Origin: Gallionellaceae bacterium
GTDB taxonomy: Bacteria; Pseudomonadota; Gammaproteobacteria; Burkholderiales; Gallionellaceae
NCBI GenBank assembly: GCA_008080515.1
Contig: VIKH01000007.1
Location: forward strand, 18,095 to 64,850
Length of the DNA: 46,756 nucleotides
Direction of reading: 5' to 3'
The position numbers and the translations under genes were made by a program. Numbering within the stretch: the first letter of the stretch is position 1; the number at the start of each line of letters is the position of its first letter. Below are positions 1-10,120 of this stretch, piece after piece. The notes under the pieces were generated by a model. It did no database searches. It had not been told where the DNA came from and saw only the letters and a list, made by a program, of their open reading frames with translations.

Positions 1-1
1 C

Positions 2-1079
2 CGGCATATCTCGCGCCTGACCGAACTTTCCAAGCCGGTGGATGCGATTACCGTGGCCGAGTCGCTGGAGAGCCATGCCGAGCTGGATAAAGCGGGCGGG
101 CTGGCTTACCTGGGCTCGCTGGCGCAGAACGTACCGTCTGCCGCCAATATCCGGCGCTACGCCGAAATCGTGCGCGAGCGCGCCATCATGCGCAAGTTGG
201 CCGAAGCGGGCGGCGACATTGCCACCAGCGCCTACAATCCGGGCGGGCGCGATGCGGGCCAGTTGCTGGACGAGGCGGAAAGCCGCATTTTTGAAATTTC
301 CGAGGCGGGCGAGCGCGGTCGCCAGGGCTTTATTCCCATTCCCCCGCTGCTGATCAAAGTGGTGGAGCGCATTGAAACGCTGCACGGGCGCGACAGCGCG
401 AGCGATGTGACCGGCATCGCGACCGGCTTCACCGATCTCGACACCATGACCTCCGGTTTACAGCCGGGCGACCTGGTTATCGTCGCCGGACGTCCGAGCA
501 TGGGAAAAACCGCTTTTGCCATCAACATTGCCGAGCATGTGGCGCTGGAAGGCGCCAAGGCGGTGGCGATCTTCAGCATGGAAATGGGCGGAACCCAGTT
601 GGCCATGCGCATGATCGGTTCGGTCGGACTGCTCAACCAGCACACCTTGCGCACCGGGCGATTGGCGGATGACGATTGGCCGCGCATGACGCACGCGCTG
701 GGGCGGCTGAACGACGCGCCCATTCACATTGACGAAAAACCGCGCCACCGAAATATCCGAAATATCCCGCTCGCTCAAGGCGCTGGCCAAGGAGCTGCAA
801 GTACCGGTGATGGCGCTGTCGCAGCTCAACCGCGGCCTGGAACAGCGCCCCAACAAGCGCCCGATGATGTCCGATTTGCGCGAATCCGGCGCGATCGAGC
901 AGGATGCCGACCTGATCCTGTTCATCTACCGCGACGAGGTTTACAACCCCGATTCGCCCGACAAGGGCAAGGCGGAAATCATCATCGGCAAGCAACGCAA
1001 CGGCCCGATCGGCAAGGTTGACCTGACTTTCCGGGGTGAATACACCCGGTTTGATAATTATGCTTCGGCCCAATATTGA
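2..1079 (+). pseudogene. dnaB: Replicative DNA helicase DnaB, 5'-truncated by the window edge and broken by an internal deletion
   Basis: DnaB is the hexameric helicase that unwinds the replication fork. The frame is already open at base 2 and matches the DnaB linker region, so the N-terminal domain lies outside the window. The Walker A motif GRPSMGKT is at about 490-513. Up to about 735 the protein reads as ordinary DnaB and ends in DAPIHIDE. A second frame, open from 729 to the stop at 1077-1079, resumes with [20 protein letters not shown] and runs to a normal C-terminus. In E. coli DnaB about 40 residues lie between these two points, including the Walker B segment IDYLQLM; here they are absent and the frame changes. 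The junction CGAAAA resembles both expected flanks, which suggests deletion at a short repeat. It could be real decay of an extra copy or an assembly error. Family identity is certain; the break is seen directly. Confidence 0.9.
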
Positions 1080-1125
1080 GTTCGCGACGCCGAAAAAAGT
1101 GCTCGTTAACGGTGCCGTTTCTCTT

Positions 1126-1131
1126 TATAAT
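1126..1131 (+). promoter_or_regulatory. -10 element of the tRNA-Val promoter
   Basis: A perfect TATAAT lies 15 bases before the mature tRNA 5' end at 1147, the right distance for a tRNA gene with a short leader. No good -35 hexamer is visible; TCGTTA at 1103-1108 has the right 17-base spacing but is weak. The leader also contains GCCTCC at 1134-1139, complementary to the tRNA 5' end GGAGGC, so a leader hairpin is possible. Confidence 0.5.
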
Positions 1132-1146
1132 TCGCCTCCTGCATCC

Positions 1147-1221
1147 GGAGGCATAGTTCAGCGGTAGAATACTTGCTCGACAAGCAAGGGGTCACTGGTT
1201 CGATCCCAGTTGCCTCCACCA
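1147..1221 (+). tRNA. tRNA-Val (anticodon GAC), integration target
   Basis: A full cloverleaf can be folded: acceptor GGAGGCA/TGCCTCC, D stem GTTC/GAAT, anticodon stem CTTGC/GCAAG with loop TCGACAA, T stem ACTGG/CCAGT with loop TTCGATC, and an encoded CCA at 1219-1221. The anticodon GAC (1179-1181) reads GUC/GUU, valine. The base before the anticodon is C rather than the almost invariant U33, which is odd and leaves the amino-acid call slightly open. An integrase gene begins 180 bases downstream, the usual arrangement when the 3' end of a tRNA is the attachment site. Confidence 0.88.
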
Positions 1222-1224
1222 ATT

Positions 1225-1254
1225 AGCAGTACAAGGCAGTCCAAAGCAGTACAC
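1225..1254 (+). repeat. Three tandem 10-bp repeats beside the tRNA, possible integrase arm sites
   Basis: Three 10-bp units start at 1225, 1235 and 1245 with consensus RGCAGTMCAM. They sit immediately after the tRNA CCA end and before the integrase gene. Short direct repeats at one helical turn in this position are what an arm-type binding site for the integrase N-terminal domain would look like. The repeats are seen; the role is inferred. Confidence 0.5.
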
Positions 1255-1256
1255 GA

Positions 1257-1291
1257 AACCCGCGTCAATCCTAGCGATTCGCGGGTTTTTT
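1257..1291 (+). terminator. Rho-independent terminator after tRNA-Val
   Basis: AACCCGCG (1257-1264) pairs with CGCGGGTT (1280-1287) and is followed directly by a run of T. It lies downstream of the tRNA and ahead of the integrase, so it would end the tRNA transcript. Confidence 0.75.
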
Positions 1292-1400
1292 GTTTCTGCG
1301 CGTCTTTTCCCGTCTATATGCAATCGTGGGGGCATTGGGGACATAATTTAACCAGTTATGCCACCTTTGTGTTTTCGATGCCCCCAAACGAGGTGATGCC

Positions 1401-2606
1401 ATGAAACTCATTGATGCTGCGGTAAGAAAAGCCAAGCCCGAAGCAAAACCCTACAAACTGGCGGATGGCGGCGGGATGTATCTTGAGGTAATGCCCAACG
1501 GATCGAAGTATTGGCGGGTGAAATACCGCTACGGCGGGAAAGAAAAGCGGCTTGCCTTTGGCGTCTATCCTGACGTGCCCCTTGCCCTCGCCCGCGAGCG
1601 CGGGGATGAGGCCCGCAGGCTGCTGGCCAACGATACCGACCCCGGCGCGGTGAAGCAGGCGCAGAAGGCCATGAAGCTGGAACGGGCGGCAAACAGCTTC
1701 GAGGCGATTGCCCGCGAGTGGTTCACCAAGCATTCCCCCGGCTGGGCGGCAAGCCACGCCAGCAAGATCATCCAGCGTTTTGAAAAGGACGTGTTCCCCT
1801 GGCTGGGCGGCAGGCCCATCGCGGAGATTACCGCGCCGGAACTGCTGGCGGTATTGCGCCGCATCGAAAGCCGTGGCGCGCTGGACACCGCGCACCGGGC
1901 GCACCAGAACTGCGGGCAGGTGTTCCGCTATGCCGTGGCAACCGGGCACGCCCAGCGCGACCCTTCCGGCGACCTGCGCGGCGCGCTTCCCCCGGCACGG
2001 GGCGGGCACTTCGCGGCCATCATCGAACCGGCAAAGGCGGGCGAACTGCTGCGGGCAGTTGAAGCCTTCCGGGGCACCTTTGCGGTCAAGTGCGCCCTGC
2101 TGCTGGCCCCGCTGGTATTCGTGCGCCCCGGCGAACTGCGCAAAGCGGAATGGGCGGATATTGACCTCGATGCGGCAGAGTGGCGCTACTTCGTCACCAA
2201 GACCAAGACCGAACATTCCGTGCCGCTGGCAACGCAGGCGGTGGCGATCCTGCGCGAGCTTCACCCCCTCACCGGGCACGGGCGCTATGCGTTTCCGGGG
2301 CACGATCCGCAAAGGCCGATGAGCGATGCGGCGGTGAATGCCGCCTTGCGGCGCATGGGCTACGACACCAAGACCGAAATCACCGGCCACGGCTTCCGGG
2401 CGATGGCGCGCACCATCCTGCACGAAGAACTGTACGTCAAGCCGGAAGTGATCGAGCACCAGCTTGCCCACCGCGTGCCGGACACCCTGGGCACCGCATA
2501 CAACCGCACCAAGTTCCTGAAAGAGCGCCGGGCCATGATGCAGCAGTGGGCGGACTACCTGGACAAGCTCAAGGCCGGGGCGGAAGTGATCCCGCTGCGC
2601 GCCTGA
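1401..2606 (+). CDS. P4-type tyrosine-recombinase integrase
   Basis: Site-specific recombinase expected to insert and excise a mobile element at the neighbouring tRNA gene. The 401-residue length and the N-terminal domain (about 1-90, starting MKLIDAAVRKAKPEAKPYKL with ADGGGMYLEV) match the DUF4102 arm-binding domain of P4/CP4-57-type integrases. The catalytic domain shows R242 in VRPGELRKAEW, H330 and R333 in HGFRAMARTIL, H357 in QLAHRV and the nucleophile Y367 in AYNRT, so all key residues are present. ATG at 1401 follows GAGGTGATGCC. It points away from the tRNA. No second copy of the tRNA 3' end was found in the window, so the far end of the element is not placed; genes to about 4.4 kb may be its cargo. 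Confidence 0.95.
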   Translation: MKLIDAAVRKAKPEAKPYKLADGGGMYLEVMPNGSKYWRVKYRYGGKEKRLAFGVYPDVPLALARERGDEARRLLANDTDPGAVKQAQKAMKLERAANSFEAIAREWFTKHSPGWAASHASKIIQRFEKDVFPWLGGRPIAEITAPELLAVLRRIESRGALDTAHRAHQNCGQVFRYAVATGHAQRDPSGDLRGALPPARGGHFAAIIEPAKAGELLRAVEAFRGTFAVKCALLLAPLVFVRPGELRKAEWADIDLDAAEWRYFVTKTKTEHSVPLATQAVAILRELHPLTGHGRYAFPGHDPQRPMSDAAVNAALRRMGYDTKTEITGHGFRAMARTILHEELYVKPEVIEHQLAHRVPDTLGTAYNRTKFLKERRAMMQQWADYLDKLKAGAEVIPLRA

Positions 2607-2693
2607 TTTTTCCTGCCCTTTCCTTCGCTGCCCAATATTGCCCTTGACATTCCCGGAGCAACCCATAAACTTTATAGGTACAATATAGCCGCC

Positions 2694-3007
2694 ATGGGAA
2701 CCGTAAGGCCGCTCAAACTTCCGATGCCAGCTTCCTCAAACGGCTGCGCGCCATCGCCAAAGAAAGCCAGCGCGTTATCCTGACGCACCATGCCAAGCGG
2801 CGCATGGCGCAGCGCAAGATAAACCTGCGGCAAGTGCTGGAGTGTCTGCGCATAGGAAAAATCAGCGAACCGGCGCACCTCACCACACAGGGCGACTGGA
2901 AGGCCACGCTGGAACACCTTTACGCGGGCGATCTGGTCAAGGTGGCGGTTGCCATCGAACCACAGGAAGACGGCGACTGGGCAATCATCATAACCGTCAT
3001 GGATTGA
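2694..3007 (+). pseudogene. DUF4258 toxin-like protein with a frame break at its start
   Basis: DUF4258 proteins are small and often paired with an HTH antitoxin. The conserved frame runs through the segment VILTHHAKRRMAQRKI, typical of the family, and ends at 3007 (VAVAIEPQEDGDWAIIITVMD). That frame has no ATG, GTG or TTG start before the internal ATG at 2804, although clear homologous sequence (FLKRLRAIAKESQR) lies upstream. An ATG at 2694 is one base out of frame; with one extra base the product would begin MGNRKAAQTSD. So either a one-base deletion has disabled the gene, there is a sequencing error, or a shortened protein starts at 2804. It lies 13 bases before the HTH gene, as in a toxin-antitoxin operon. 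A possible promoter TTGACA (2644-2649), N16, TAAACT precedes it. Confidence 0.65.
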
Positions 3008-3020
3008 GCAAGAGGAAACT

Positions 3021-3467
3021 ATGAAAAACGCCTACCACTACACCGAAAGCGGCCTGCGCAACATCTGGCTGGCGAACGGCTACACCGTGCGGAAAACGAA
3101 ATATGGCGAGGGTATCGCCATCCATGACGCGGACGGATTGCACCGCGCCATTGCCCGCGCCCTGGCGAACAAACCCCACCTCACCGGGGCGGAAGTGCGC
3201 TTCCTGCGCAAGGAAATGGGCATGTCGCAGCGCGGCCTCGGCGAACTGCTGGGCGTCACCGACCAGGCCGTCGCGCTATGGGAAAAGAAAGGCCGCCTGC
3301 CCCGAACGGCGGACAGGCTGCTGCGCCTGATCTATGTCGAACACGAAAACGGCAATGCCCCGATACAGGCCACCATCAAGCGCCTGAACGACATGGATCA
3401 GCAAGGCAGCGACCAGATTATCGCCGAAGAATACAAAGGCAAGTGGAAGACACGGCTGGCGGCATAG
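3021..3467 (+). CDS. HTH (XRE-type) antitoxin-like regulator
   Basis: A 148-residue protein with a helix-turn-helix region in the middle (about 55-100: LTGAEVRFLRKEMGMSQRGL followed by LGVTDQAVALWEKKGRLP). The first 50 residues resemble the N-terminus of regulators paired with DUF4258 toxins (YHYTESGLRNIWLANGY). It starts 13 bases after the DUF4258 frame with GAGGAAACT as ribosome site. Likely role: neutralises the partner and represses the shared promoter. Function is inferred from family and position. Confidence 0.8.
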   Translation: MKNAYHYTESGLRNIWLANGYTVRKTKYGEGIAIHDADGLHRAIARALANKPHLTGAEVRFLRKEMGMSQRGLGELLGVTDQAVALWEKKGRLPRTADRLLRLIYVEHENGNAPIQATIKRLNDMDQQGSDQIIAEEYKGKWKTRLAA

Positions 3468-3491
3468 CAAAGGTTATCCACGCCTAGCCCG

Positions 3492-3776
3492 ATGGGGCGA
3501 TTCAAAACGGGCAACCCTAACCCGCTGGCGTGGGTTCTGTTTAGGGACACTGTAGGGGGTGCTATGGTTGAAATACCAATAACCGGCGAATCCATTTTGG
3601 AAAAAGCGCGTCGTCTTAAATTGGAAAATGAGCGTCGTCTTAAACAGGCCGTAGCTGAAAGCGAAGCCGCTTGCGCATGGGTGCTATTCGCTTGCGGGTG
3701 TTCAAGGAGTTTCCGGGTCAGCCGACAACTTGAGCAGCAAAGCCAACCTTTCACAGCCGAAGGAGAATCACGATGA
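3492..3776 (+). CDS. Small hypothetical protein, uncertain
   Basis: A 94-codon frame that I do not recognise. It contains two copies of GCGTCGTCTTAAA (about 3608 and 3632), giving RRLKLENERRLKQ, a short charged helix. Its TGA overlaps the ATG of the next gene (ATGA at 3773-3776), which favours translation. The Cys-rich, low-complexity C-terminal third looks less like a natural protein. A shorter product from the ATG at about 3564 (MVEIPITGESILEKARRLK) is equally possible. Confidence 0.35.
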   Translation: MGRFKTGNPNPLAWVLFRDTVGGAMVEIPITGESILEKARRLKLENERRLKQAVAESEAACAWVLFACGCSRSFRVSRQLEQQSQPFTAEGESR

Positions 3777-4399
3777 GCGATCCGGCACACTGGGAAAAAG
3801 TGTATCAAACGAAAGCGCCCGATGCTGTGAGCTGGTATCGCCCCCACCTGGAAAGGTCGCTCGATTTCATCGGGCGCGCCGCGCCAGACCGGTCTGCGGC
3901 CATCATTGACGTGGGCGGCGGCGAATCCACGCTGGTTGACGATTTGCTTGCCGGCGGATTTACCGATGTCACCGTTCTGGATATTTCCCAAACAGCGATA
4001 GATGTCGCAAAGGCAAGGCTGGGCGCAACCGCTGAAAAAGTGACCTGGCTGGTTGCCGACATCACCACGGCGGCGCTGCCAGAGCAGCGTTTTGACGTGT
4101 GGCACGACCGCGCAGTATTCCACTTCTTGACCGACCCGCAGCAGCGCGCCGCTTACGTCAGACAGGTAGCCCGCGCCCTGAAGCCTGGCGCGCATGTCAT
4201 CATTGCCACCTTTGGCCTGAAAGGCCCGCTCCAGTGCAGCGGGCTGGATGTCACCCGCTACGACGCAGACTCTTTACACGACGAATTCGGAGAAAGTTTC
4301 CATCTAGTAAAAAGCGACATTGAACTGCACAAGACGCCCGCAGAAAAGAACCAGCAGTTTCTCTACTGCTTCTGCAAGATGGTCAGGGCGCCCGCATGA
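3773..4399 (+). CDS. Class I SAM-dependent methyltransferase
   Basis: A 208-residue Rossmann-fold methyltransferase. The SAM-binding motif I is IIDVGGGESTLVDDLL (about residues 44-59), followed by the acidic end of strand 2 (VTVLDIS), motif VADITTAAL and the post-motif region RFDVWHDRAVFHFL. ATG at 3773 has GAAGGAGAATCACG upstream. It belongs to the small soluble methyltransferases that begin WEKVYQTKAPDAVSWYRP; the substrate cannot be read from the sequence. It sits between the integrase module and the core gene ligA, so it may be the last gene of the inserted segment. Confidence 0.88.
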   Translation: MSDPAHWEKVYQTKAPDAVSWYRPHLERSLDFIGRAAPDRSAAIIDVGGGESTLVDDLLAGGFTDVTVLDISQTAIDVAKARLGATAEKVTWLVADITTAALPEQRFDVWHDRAVFHFLTDPQQRAAYVRQVARALKPGAHVIIATFGLKGPLQCSGLDVTRYDADSLHDEFGESFHLVKSDIELHKTPAEKNQQFLYCFCKMVRAPA

Positions 4400-4456
4400 A
4401 AATGTGCCGGATGTGTTTTTGCGGGCTGCAATGGCTGGCGCCTTTTGCGCTTTAGC

Positions 4457-6526
<2,070 letters not shown>

Positions 6527-7609
6527 TTAGAAAAACAGCCTGCGCGCCTGCGGGCTGCCGGGAACAATCGGATAGGCCAGCATGCGGCTCTCGATGGTGG
6601 CGACCTGTTCGCGTATCTGCGCGATGCCGGGCTCGCCCAGGGCGACACGGTGGTCGTCCACCACGGCGGCGTGCAAGCTCATCGCCAGTTGCCGCGCCAG
6701 CACCGCCATGTCGTCGAAGCGGCGCGCGGGTTGCTCCACGCACGGCACATCCAGCAGCAGCGTGAGGCCGTTCACCTGCATCTGATCGAGCCCCTGGTGC
6801 AGGAACGGGATATTGTCGTAATTGCCCAGGCTGAACACGGTAAAGCCGCGCGCATCCTGCAAGTGAAATATGCCGTCCGCCCGCAAAACCAGGCCGTGCA
6901 GCGCTGCCGCAGATGCGATTTCGCTGCCGGAAAATGCGCGCGCCCCACCTGGCAGGATGTTGAGCCCCACCATCTGGTCCACTCCGGCACAAAAATTATC
7001 CAGCTCCAGCGCGCGCGCCGCCGCCGACGCGACATCGGGCAACTCGGCTTCGGCCTGCTGCTGCTCCGCGATGCCGCGCACCAGGTTGCGGAAATCCTCC
7101 AGCTTGGCCTCGCTTGCCGCTCCCGAGCGGTCTGCCAGCTGCAACGCCAGTTTGAACGCGGAGTAGGACGACGGGCTTTCGGCCAGCATTTTCTCCCATG
7201 CGCCGCTGGCGGCGTTCAGCCCGCACACGCACACGTTTTTGCGAAAATCGAAACGCTGCTGCCACAACTGCGCCAGCGTCTGGGCGTTCGCCGGGCTACG
7301 GAACGACAGCACGGCAATATAATCGGTTGCGGCATCCAGCAAGCCGCACTCGCGCGGCCAGCGCCGCCTTTCCGACCGCGCTGCCGCCCGTGCGGGTTCG
7401 AGCGGCAAGGCATGGCCAAGCGCCGCCTCGCCCAATATGCCGACCGGCTGATCTTCCGCCGCATCGCGGATGAGCACGTCTTCCCCGCGCTGCCGGAATG
7501 TCGCGCCAAAGTGCCGCCGGTGCTGGCGTTGCTGCCAGAGGCTATAGCCGTATACCGCCAGCACCGCCAGGGCACCCGCAACCAGCAGGCCGATTTGTAA
7601 TTCGCTCAT
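6527..7609 (-). CDS. zipA: Cell division protein ZipA
   Basis: ZipA anchors FtsZ to the inner membrane. The 360-residue protein begins with a single membrane helix (LQIGLLVAGALAVLAVYGYSLW) and continues into a basic linker. The C-terminal third is the FtsZ-binding ZipA_C domain, recognisable by GIFHLQDARGFTVFSLGNYD and LTLLLDVPCVEQPARRFDDM. Immediately upstream of ligA, as in many betaproteobacteria. The middle section (about 90-200) is also ordered-looking rather than the Pro/Gln-rich linker of E. coli. Confidence 0.9.
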   Translation of the reverse strand: MSELQIGLLVAGALAVLAVYGYSLWQQRQHRRHFGATFRQRGEDVLIRDAAEDQPVGILGEAALGHALPLEPARAAARSERRRWPRECGLLDAATDYIAVLSFRSPANAQTLAQLWQQRFDFRKNVCVCGLNAASGAWEKMLAESPSSYSAFKLALQLADRSGAASEAKLEDFRNLVRGIAEQQQAEAELPDVASAAARALELDNFCAGVDQMVGLNILPGGARAFSGSEIASAAALHGLVLRADGIFHLQDARGFTVFSLGNYDNIPFLHQGLDQMQVNGLTLLLDVPCVEQPARRFDDMAVLARQLAMSLHAAVVDDHRVALGEPGIAQIREQVATIESRMLAYPIVPGSPQARRLFF

Positions 7610-7785
7610 GGGTATCTCTAAAAGGGCGCCTGTAAAACCACACCTCGGATCCCGGTGTGAACGGCGTTATTGTAAATCAGCAAGCCGCCTGTTCGTGCTG
7701 CGCGTTGCGATCCGCTACCCCGCATTTTATGCAGCTCCATCATGCGGCAGGTCTTCGGAATTATCCATCAGCCGTACCACCCGGT

Positions 7786-8763
7786 CTATTCCCGGCTATC
7801 CGGAGCCCCATAACCCGCCAACGGCCTGGCCCGCCGCCACAACATCCACGCTGCGCCGCGTGCCAGCACGAAGCGGCGCGCCGCCTCTCCCGGCACATCC
7901 AGAACAATTTGCGCGATGCGCCCGGCGCGCAACGCGCCCAGCAACGGCGCGGCGCAACGCTGCTCGAAATGCAACAAAGAATCCCGCCACCCCCGCAGGT
8001 CGCCGCGCAACACGGCGCGCTGCAAGCCCTCCCAAACCAGCAACACGTCGCCGCCGCCCAGACAGGCGCGGGGCGCGAAGGCGTCGGCCAATTCGCTGTC
8101 GCCGCACAGCTTGGCGCATGGCCGCGCCAGTTGCCCACCGCCCCGCCCGCCTCCCCACAGCCACACGCTGTTGATGGGTGTTTCGCCGCGCGCTTCGCGC
8201 TCCCGGTTCACCGCATGATCGTGGAACAGCATCTGGATTTCGTTGAGTACCGCGTGCCAGCGCAAGGCATCCCGCCCCTGCGGCAACTGCGCGCGGATGT
8301 CCTGCCCCGCCACTTGCGACAGGGGGCGCGTCTGTATGCCGGGCTCGTCATCCAGCCGCAAATACCAGCGCAGCGGATGCGGCGCAAAAAAATGCATTCC
8401 ATCCCCGGCAAAATGTACATTCAGGCTATCGCACAACCGGCTTGCCTCGCCTGCGCTCGGTGGCGCTTCCGCTTGCAGCACCATCTGGCTGCCCCGCAGC
8501 AACAGGTGTACCGGATCGGAGCGCAACCAGTAAGAGGTACCAGGCTCGATTCCATCGGCCCGCAAGGTAACCGGCGCGACTGCCGCTTCCGCCACCCCGA
8601 ACATCCCGCACAACCAGGTTTCCAGCGATCCCTGCGCCAAAGGCTCCGGGCGGGCGCGCGCCAGCAATATTTCCAGCGAGCGCAAATTCAACTGCCCGCA
8701 TACATCGGCTGCCACGGCTTGCGGCAGAAATAATGCGGGGATGACAATGTGAATATTTTTCAC
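7786..8763 (-). CDS. RpfE-like / phosphoglycerate-mutase-like conserved protein
   Basis: A 325-residue soluble protein. The conserved part begins GTG (8763) KNIHIVIPALFLPQA, and the signature INSVWLWGGG is at about residue 205. It belongs to the betaproteobacterial and Xanthomonas family usually found next to recJ and labelled RpfE or 'cofactor-independent phosphoglycerate mutase'; no metal-binding mutase motifs are evident, so enzyme activity is doubtful. The frame is open upstream to 9123, but that part lies opposite the pilU-like gene and is not protein-like, hence the GTG start. recJ is not adjacent here. Confidence 0.72.
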   Translation of the reverse strand: MKNIHIVIPALFLPQAVAADVCGQLNLRSLEILLARARPEPLAQGSLETWLCGMFGVAEAAVAPVTLRADGIEPGTSYWLRSDPVHLLLRGSQMVLQAEAPPSAGEASRLCDSLNVHFAGDGMHFFAPHPLRWYLRLDDEPGIQTRPLSQVAGQDIRAQLPQGRDALRWHAVLNEIQMLFHDHAVNREREARGETPINSVWLWGGGRGGGQLARPCAKLCGDSELADAFAPRACLGGGDVLLVWEGLQRAVLRGDLRGWRDSLLHFEQRCAAPLLGALRAGRIAQIVLDVPGEAARRFVLARGAAWMLWRRARPLAGYGAPDSRE

Positions 8764-8925
8764 GGGTTTCGCTTTAAAACTGGGCGGGATCTGTTGCGGG
8801 CGGGATTGTAGTAGATATTCTGCCCTGCTGTTGGCGCGGTGCCGCATTGACAAGTTTTTAATGCAACCGGGAATGGGGTATTCTGCCGGTTGTACGAATT
8901 CAGACCCGCTTTCGAGGATCGCCCG

Positions 8926-10101
8926 ATGATCATTACCCCGTTGCTGCAACTGGCCGCAGACCGGCAGGCTTCCGACCTGTTTTTTTCGGTTGGTGCGCCC
9001 ATCAACATCAAGATTGACGGCATCGTCATGCCGGTCAACGCGCAGGCGCTGGATGCCGCGACCATCAAGCACATCGCCTACGAGCTGATGACGCCGGAAC
9101 GGGCTGCGGCATTCGAAGCGCACATGGAAATGAATTTTTCATTCCGTGTGCCGGAAATCGGCAATTTCCGTATCAATATTTTCCGCCAGCGCGGCGACAT
9201 CGCCATCGTCGTCCGCTATGTGCGCGGAAAAATCCAGAATACCGAAGAGCTGAACCTGCCTCCGGTGCTGAAAGATCTCATCATGGAAAAACGCGGCCTA
9301 GTGCTGGTGGTCGGCGCGACCGGCTCGGGCAAGTCTTCCACCCTGGCATCCATGATAGAGCACCGCAATTGCACGCACACCGGCCACATCCTGACCATCG
9401 AGGACCCCATCGAGTATATTTTTCAGCACCAGAAATCCATCGTGAACCAGCGCGAGATCGGGACGGATACCGAGTCATATGGACGGGCGCTGGAGAGCGC
9501 CATGCGCGAAGCGCCCAACGTGCTGATGATAGGTGAAATCCGCGACCGCGACACCTTGAAGCAGGCGCTCATCTTTGCCCAAACCGGCCACCTGTGCCTG
9601 TCCACGCTGCACGCCAACAACAGCTATCACGCGCTGAACCGCATCGTCAATTTCTTCCCTTACGATGCGCGCCAGAGCGTGCTGTCCGACCTGTCCATGT
9701 GCCTGCGCGCAGTCATCTCGCAGCGCCTCATCCGGGGCAACACCGGCAAGCAACTGCCCGCTGTGGAAATTCTGCTCAACACTTCGCTCATCGGCGATTT
9801 GATCAAAACCGATGAAATCGAAAAAATCCGCGATGCCATCGGCCAGAGCGTGTCGCCCGGTTCGCAAACGTTCGAGCAAGCACTGTACAAAATGTTCAAG
9901 GCCGGCCAGATATCCAGGGAGGAAGCATTGCACAACGCGGATTCCGCCAGCAACCTGTCTTCGCTGCTCGACTTTTCCCAGACTACCCGGATGAAAGCCT
10001 TCGATTCCAACGATCCGCAAGCGGGCGCAAAGCCCACCCAGCCAGCCGCAAATTTTGGCGACATCACGCTGAACATCGAAATTCCGGGCGACCACAAGTA
10101 G
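8926..10101 (+). CDS. pilU: PilT/PilU-family type IV pilus ATPase (PilU-like)
   Basis: Hexameric motor ATPase that powers or assists type IV pilus retraction at the inner membrane. Start ATG at 8926 with GAGGA 7 bases upstream; 391 residues. N-terminal PAS-like domain (DRQASDLFFSVGAPINIKIDG), Walker A GATGSGKSS, Asp box and Walker B (VLMIGEIRDRDT), and His box (GHLCLSTLHANN). The C-terminal tail FEQALYKMFKAGQISREEAL is typical of the family. HILTIEDPIEYIFQHQ and the long C-terminus resemble PilU more than PilT. No pilT is adjacent, so it could be a third paralog. Confidence 0.88.
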   Translation: MIITPLLQLAADRQASDLFFSVGAPINIKIDGIVMPVNAQALDAATIKHIAYELMTPERAAAFEAHMEMNFSFRVPEIGNFRINIFRQRGDIAIVVRYVRGKIQNTEELNLPPVLKDLIMEKRGLVLVVGATGSGKSSTLASMIEHRNCTHTGHILTIEDPIEYIFQHQKSIVNQREIGTDTESYGRALESAMREAPNVLMIGEIRDRDTLKQALIFAQTGHLCLSTLHANNSYHALNRIVNFFPYDARQSVLSDLSMCLRAVISQRLIRGNTGKQLPAVEILLNTSLIGDLIKTDEIEKIRDAIGQSVSPGSQTFEQALYKMFKAGQISREEALHNADSASNLSSLLDFSQTTRMKAFDSNDPQAGAKPTQPAANFGDITLNIEIPGDHK

Positions 10102-10120
10102 GCGCACCCGGTGGCCCAGG

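Noticed and set aside
720-760. Intein or intron in dnaB
   Set aside because: Sequence is missing rather than inserted, and no intein motifs are present.
1356-2666. 436-codon open frame on the minus strand opposite the integrase
   Set aside because: Antisense to a clear integrase with all catalytic residues; its product is low-complexity and His/Arg/Gly-rich, the usual GC-rich shadow.
8847-8884. TTGACA...TATTCT promoter for the pilU-like gene
   Set aside because: Spacing of 26 bases is too long for a sigma-70 promoter.
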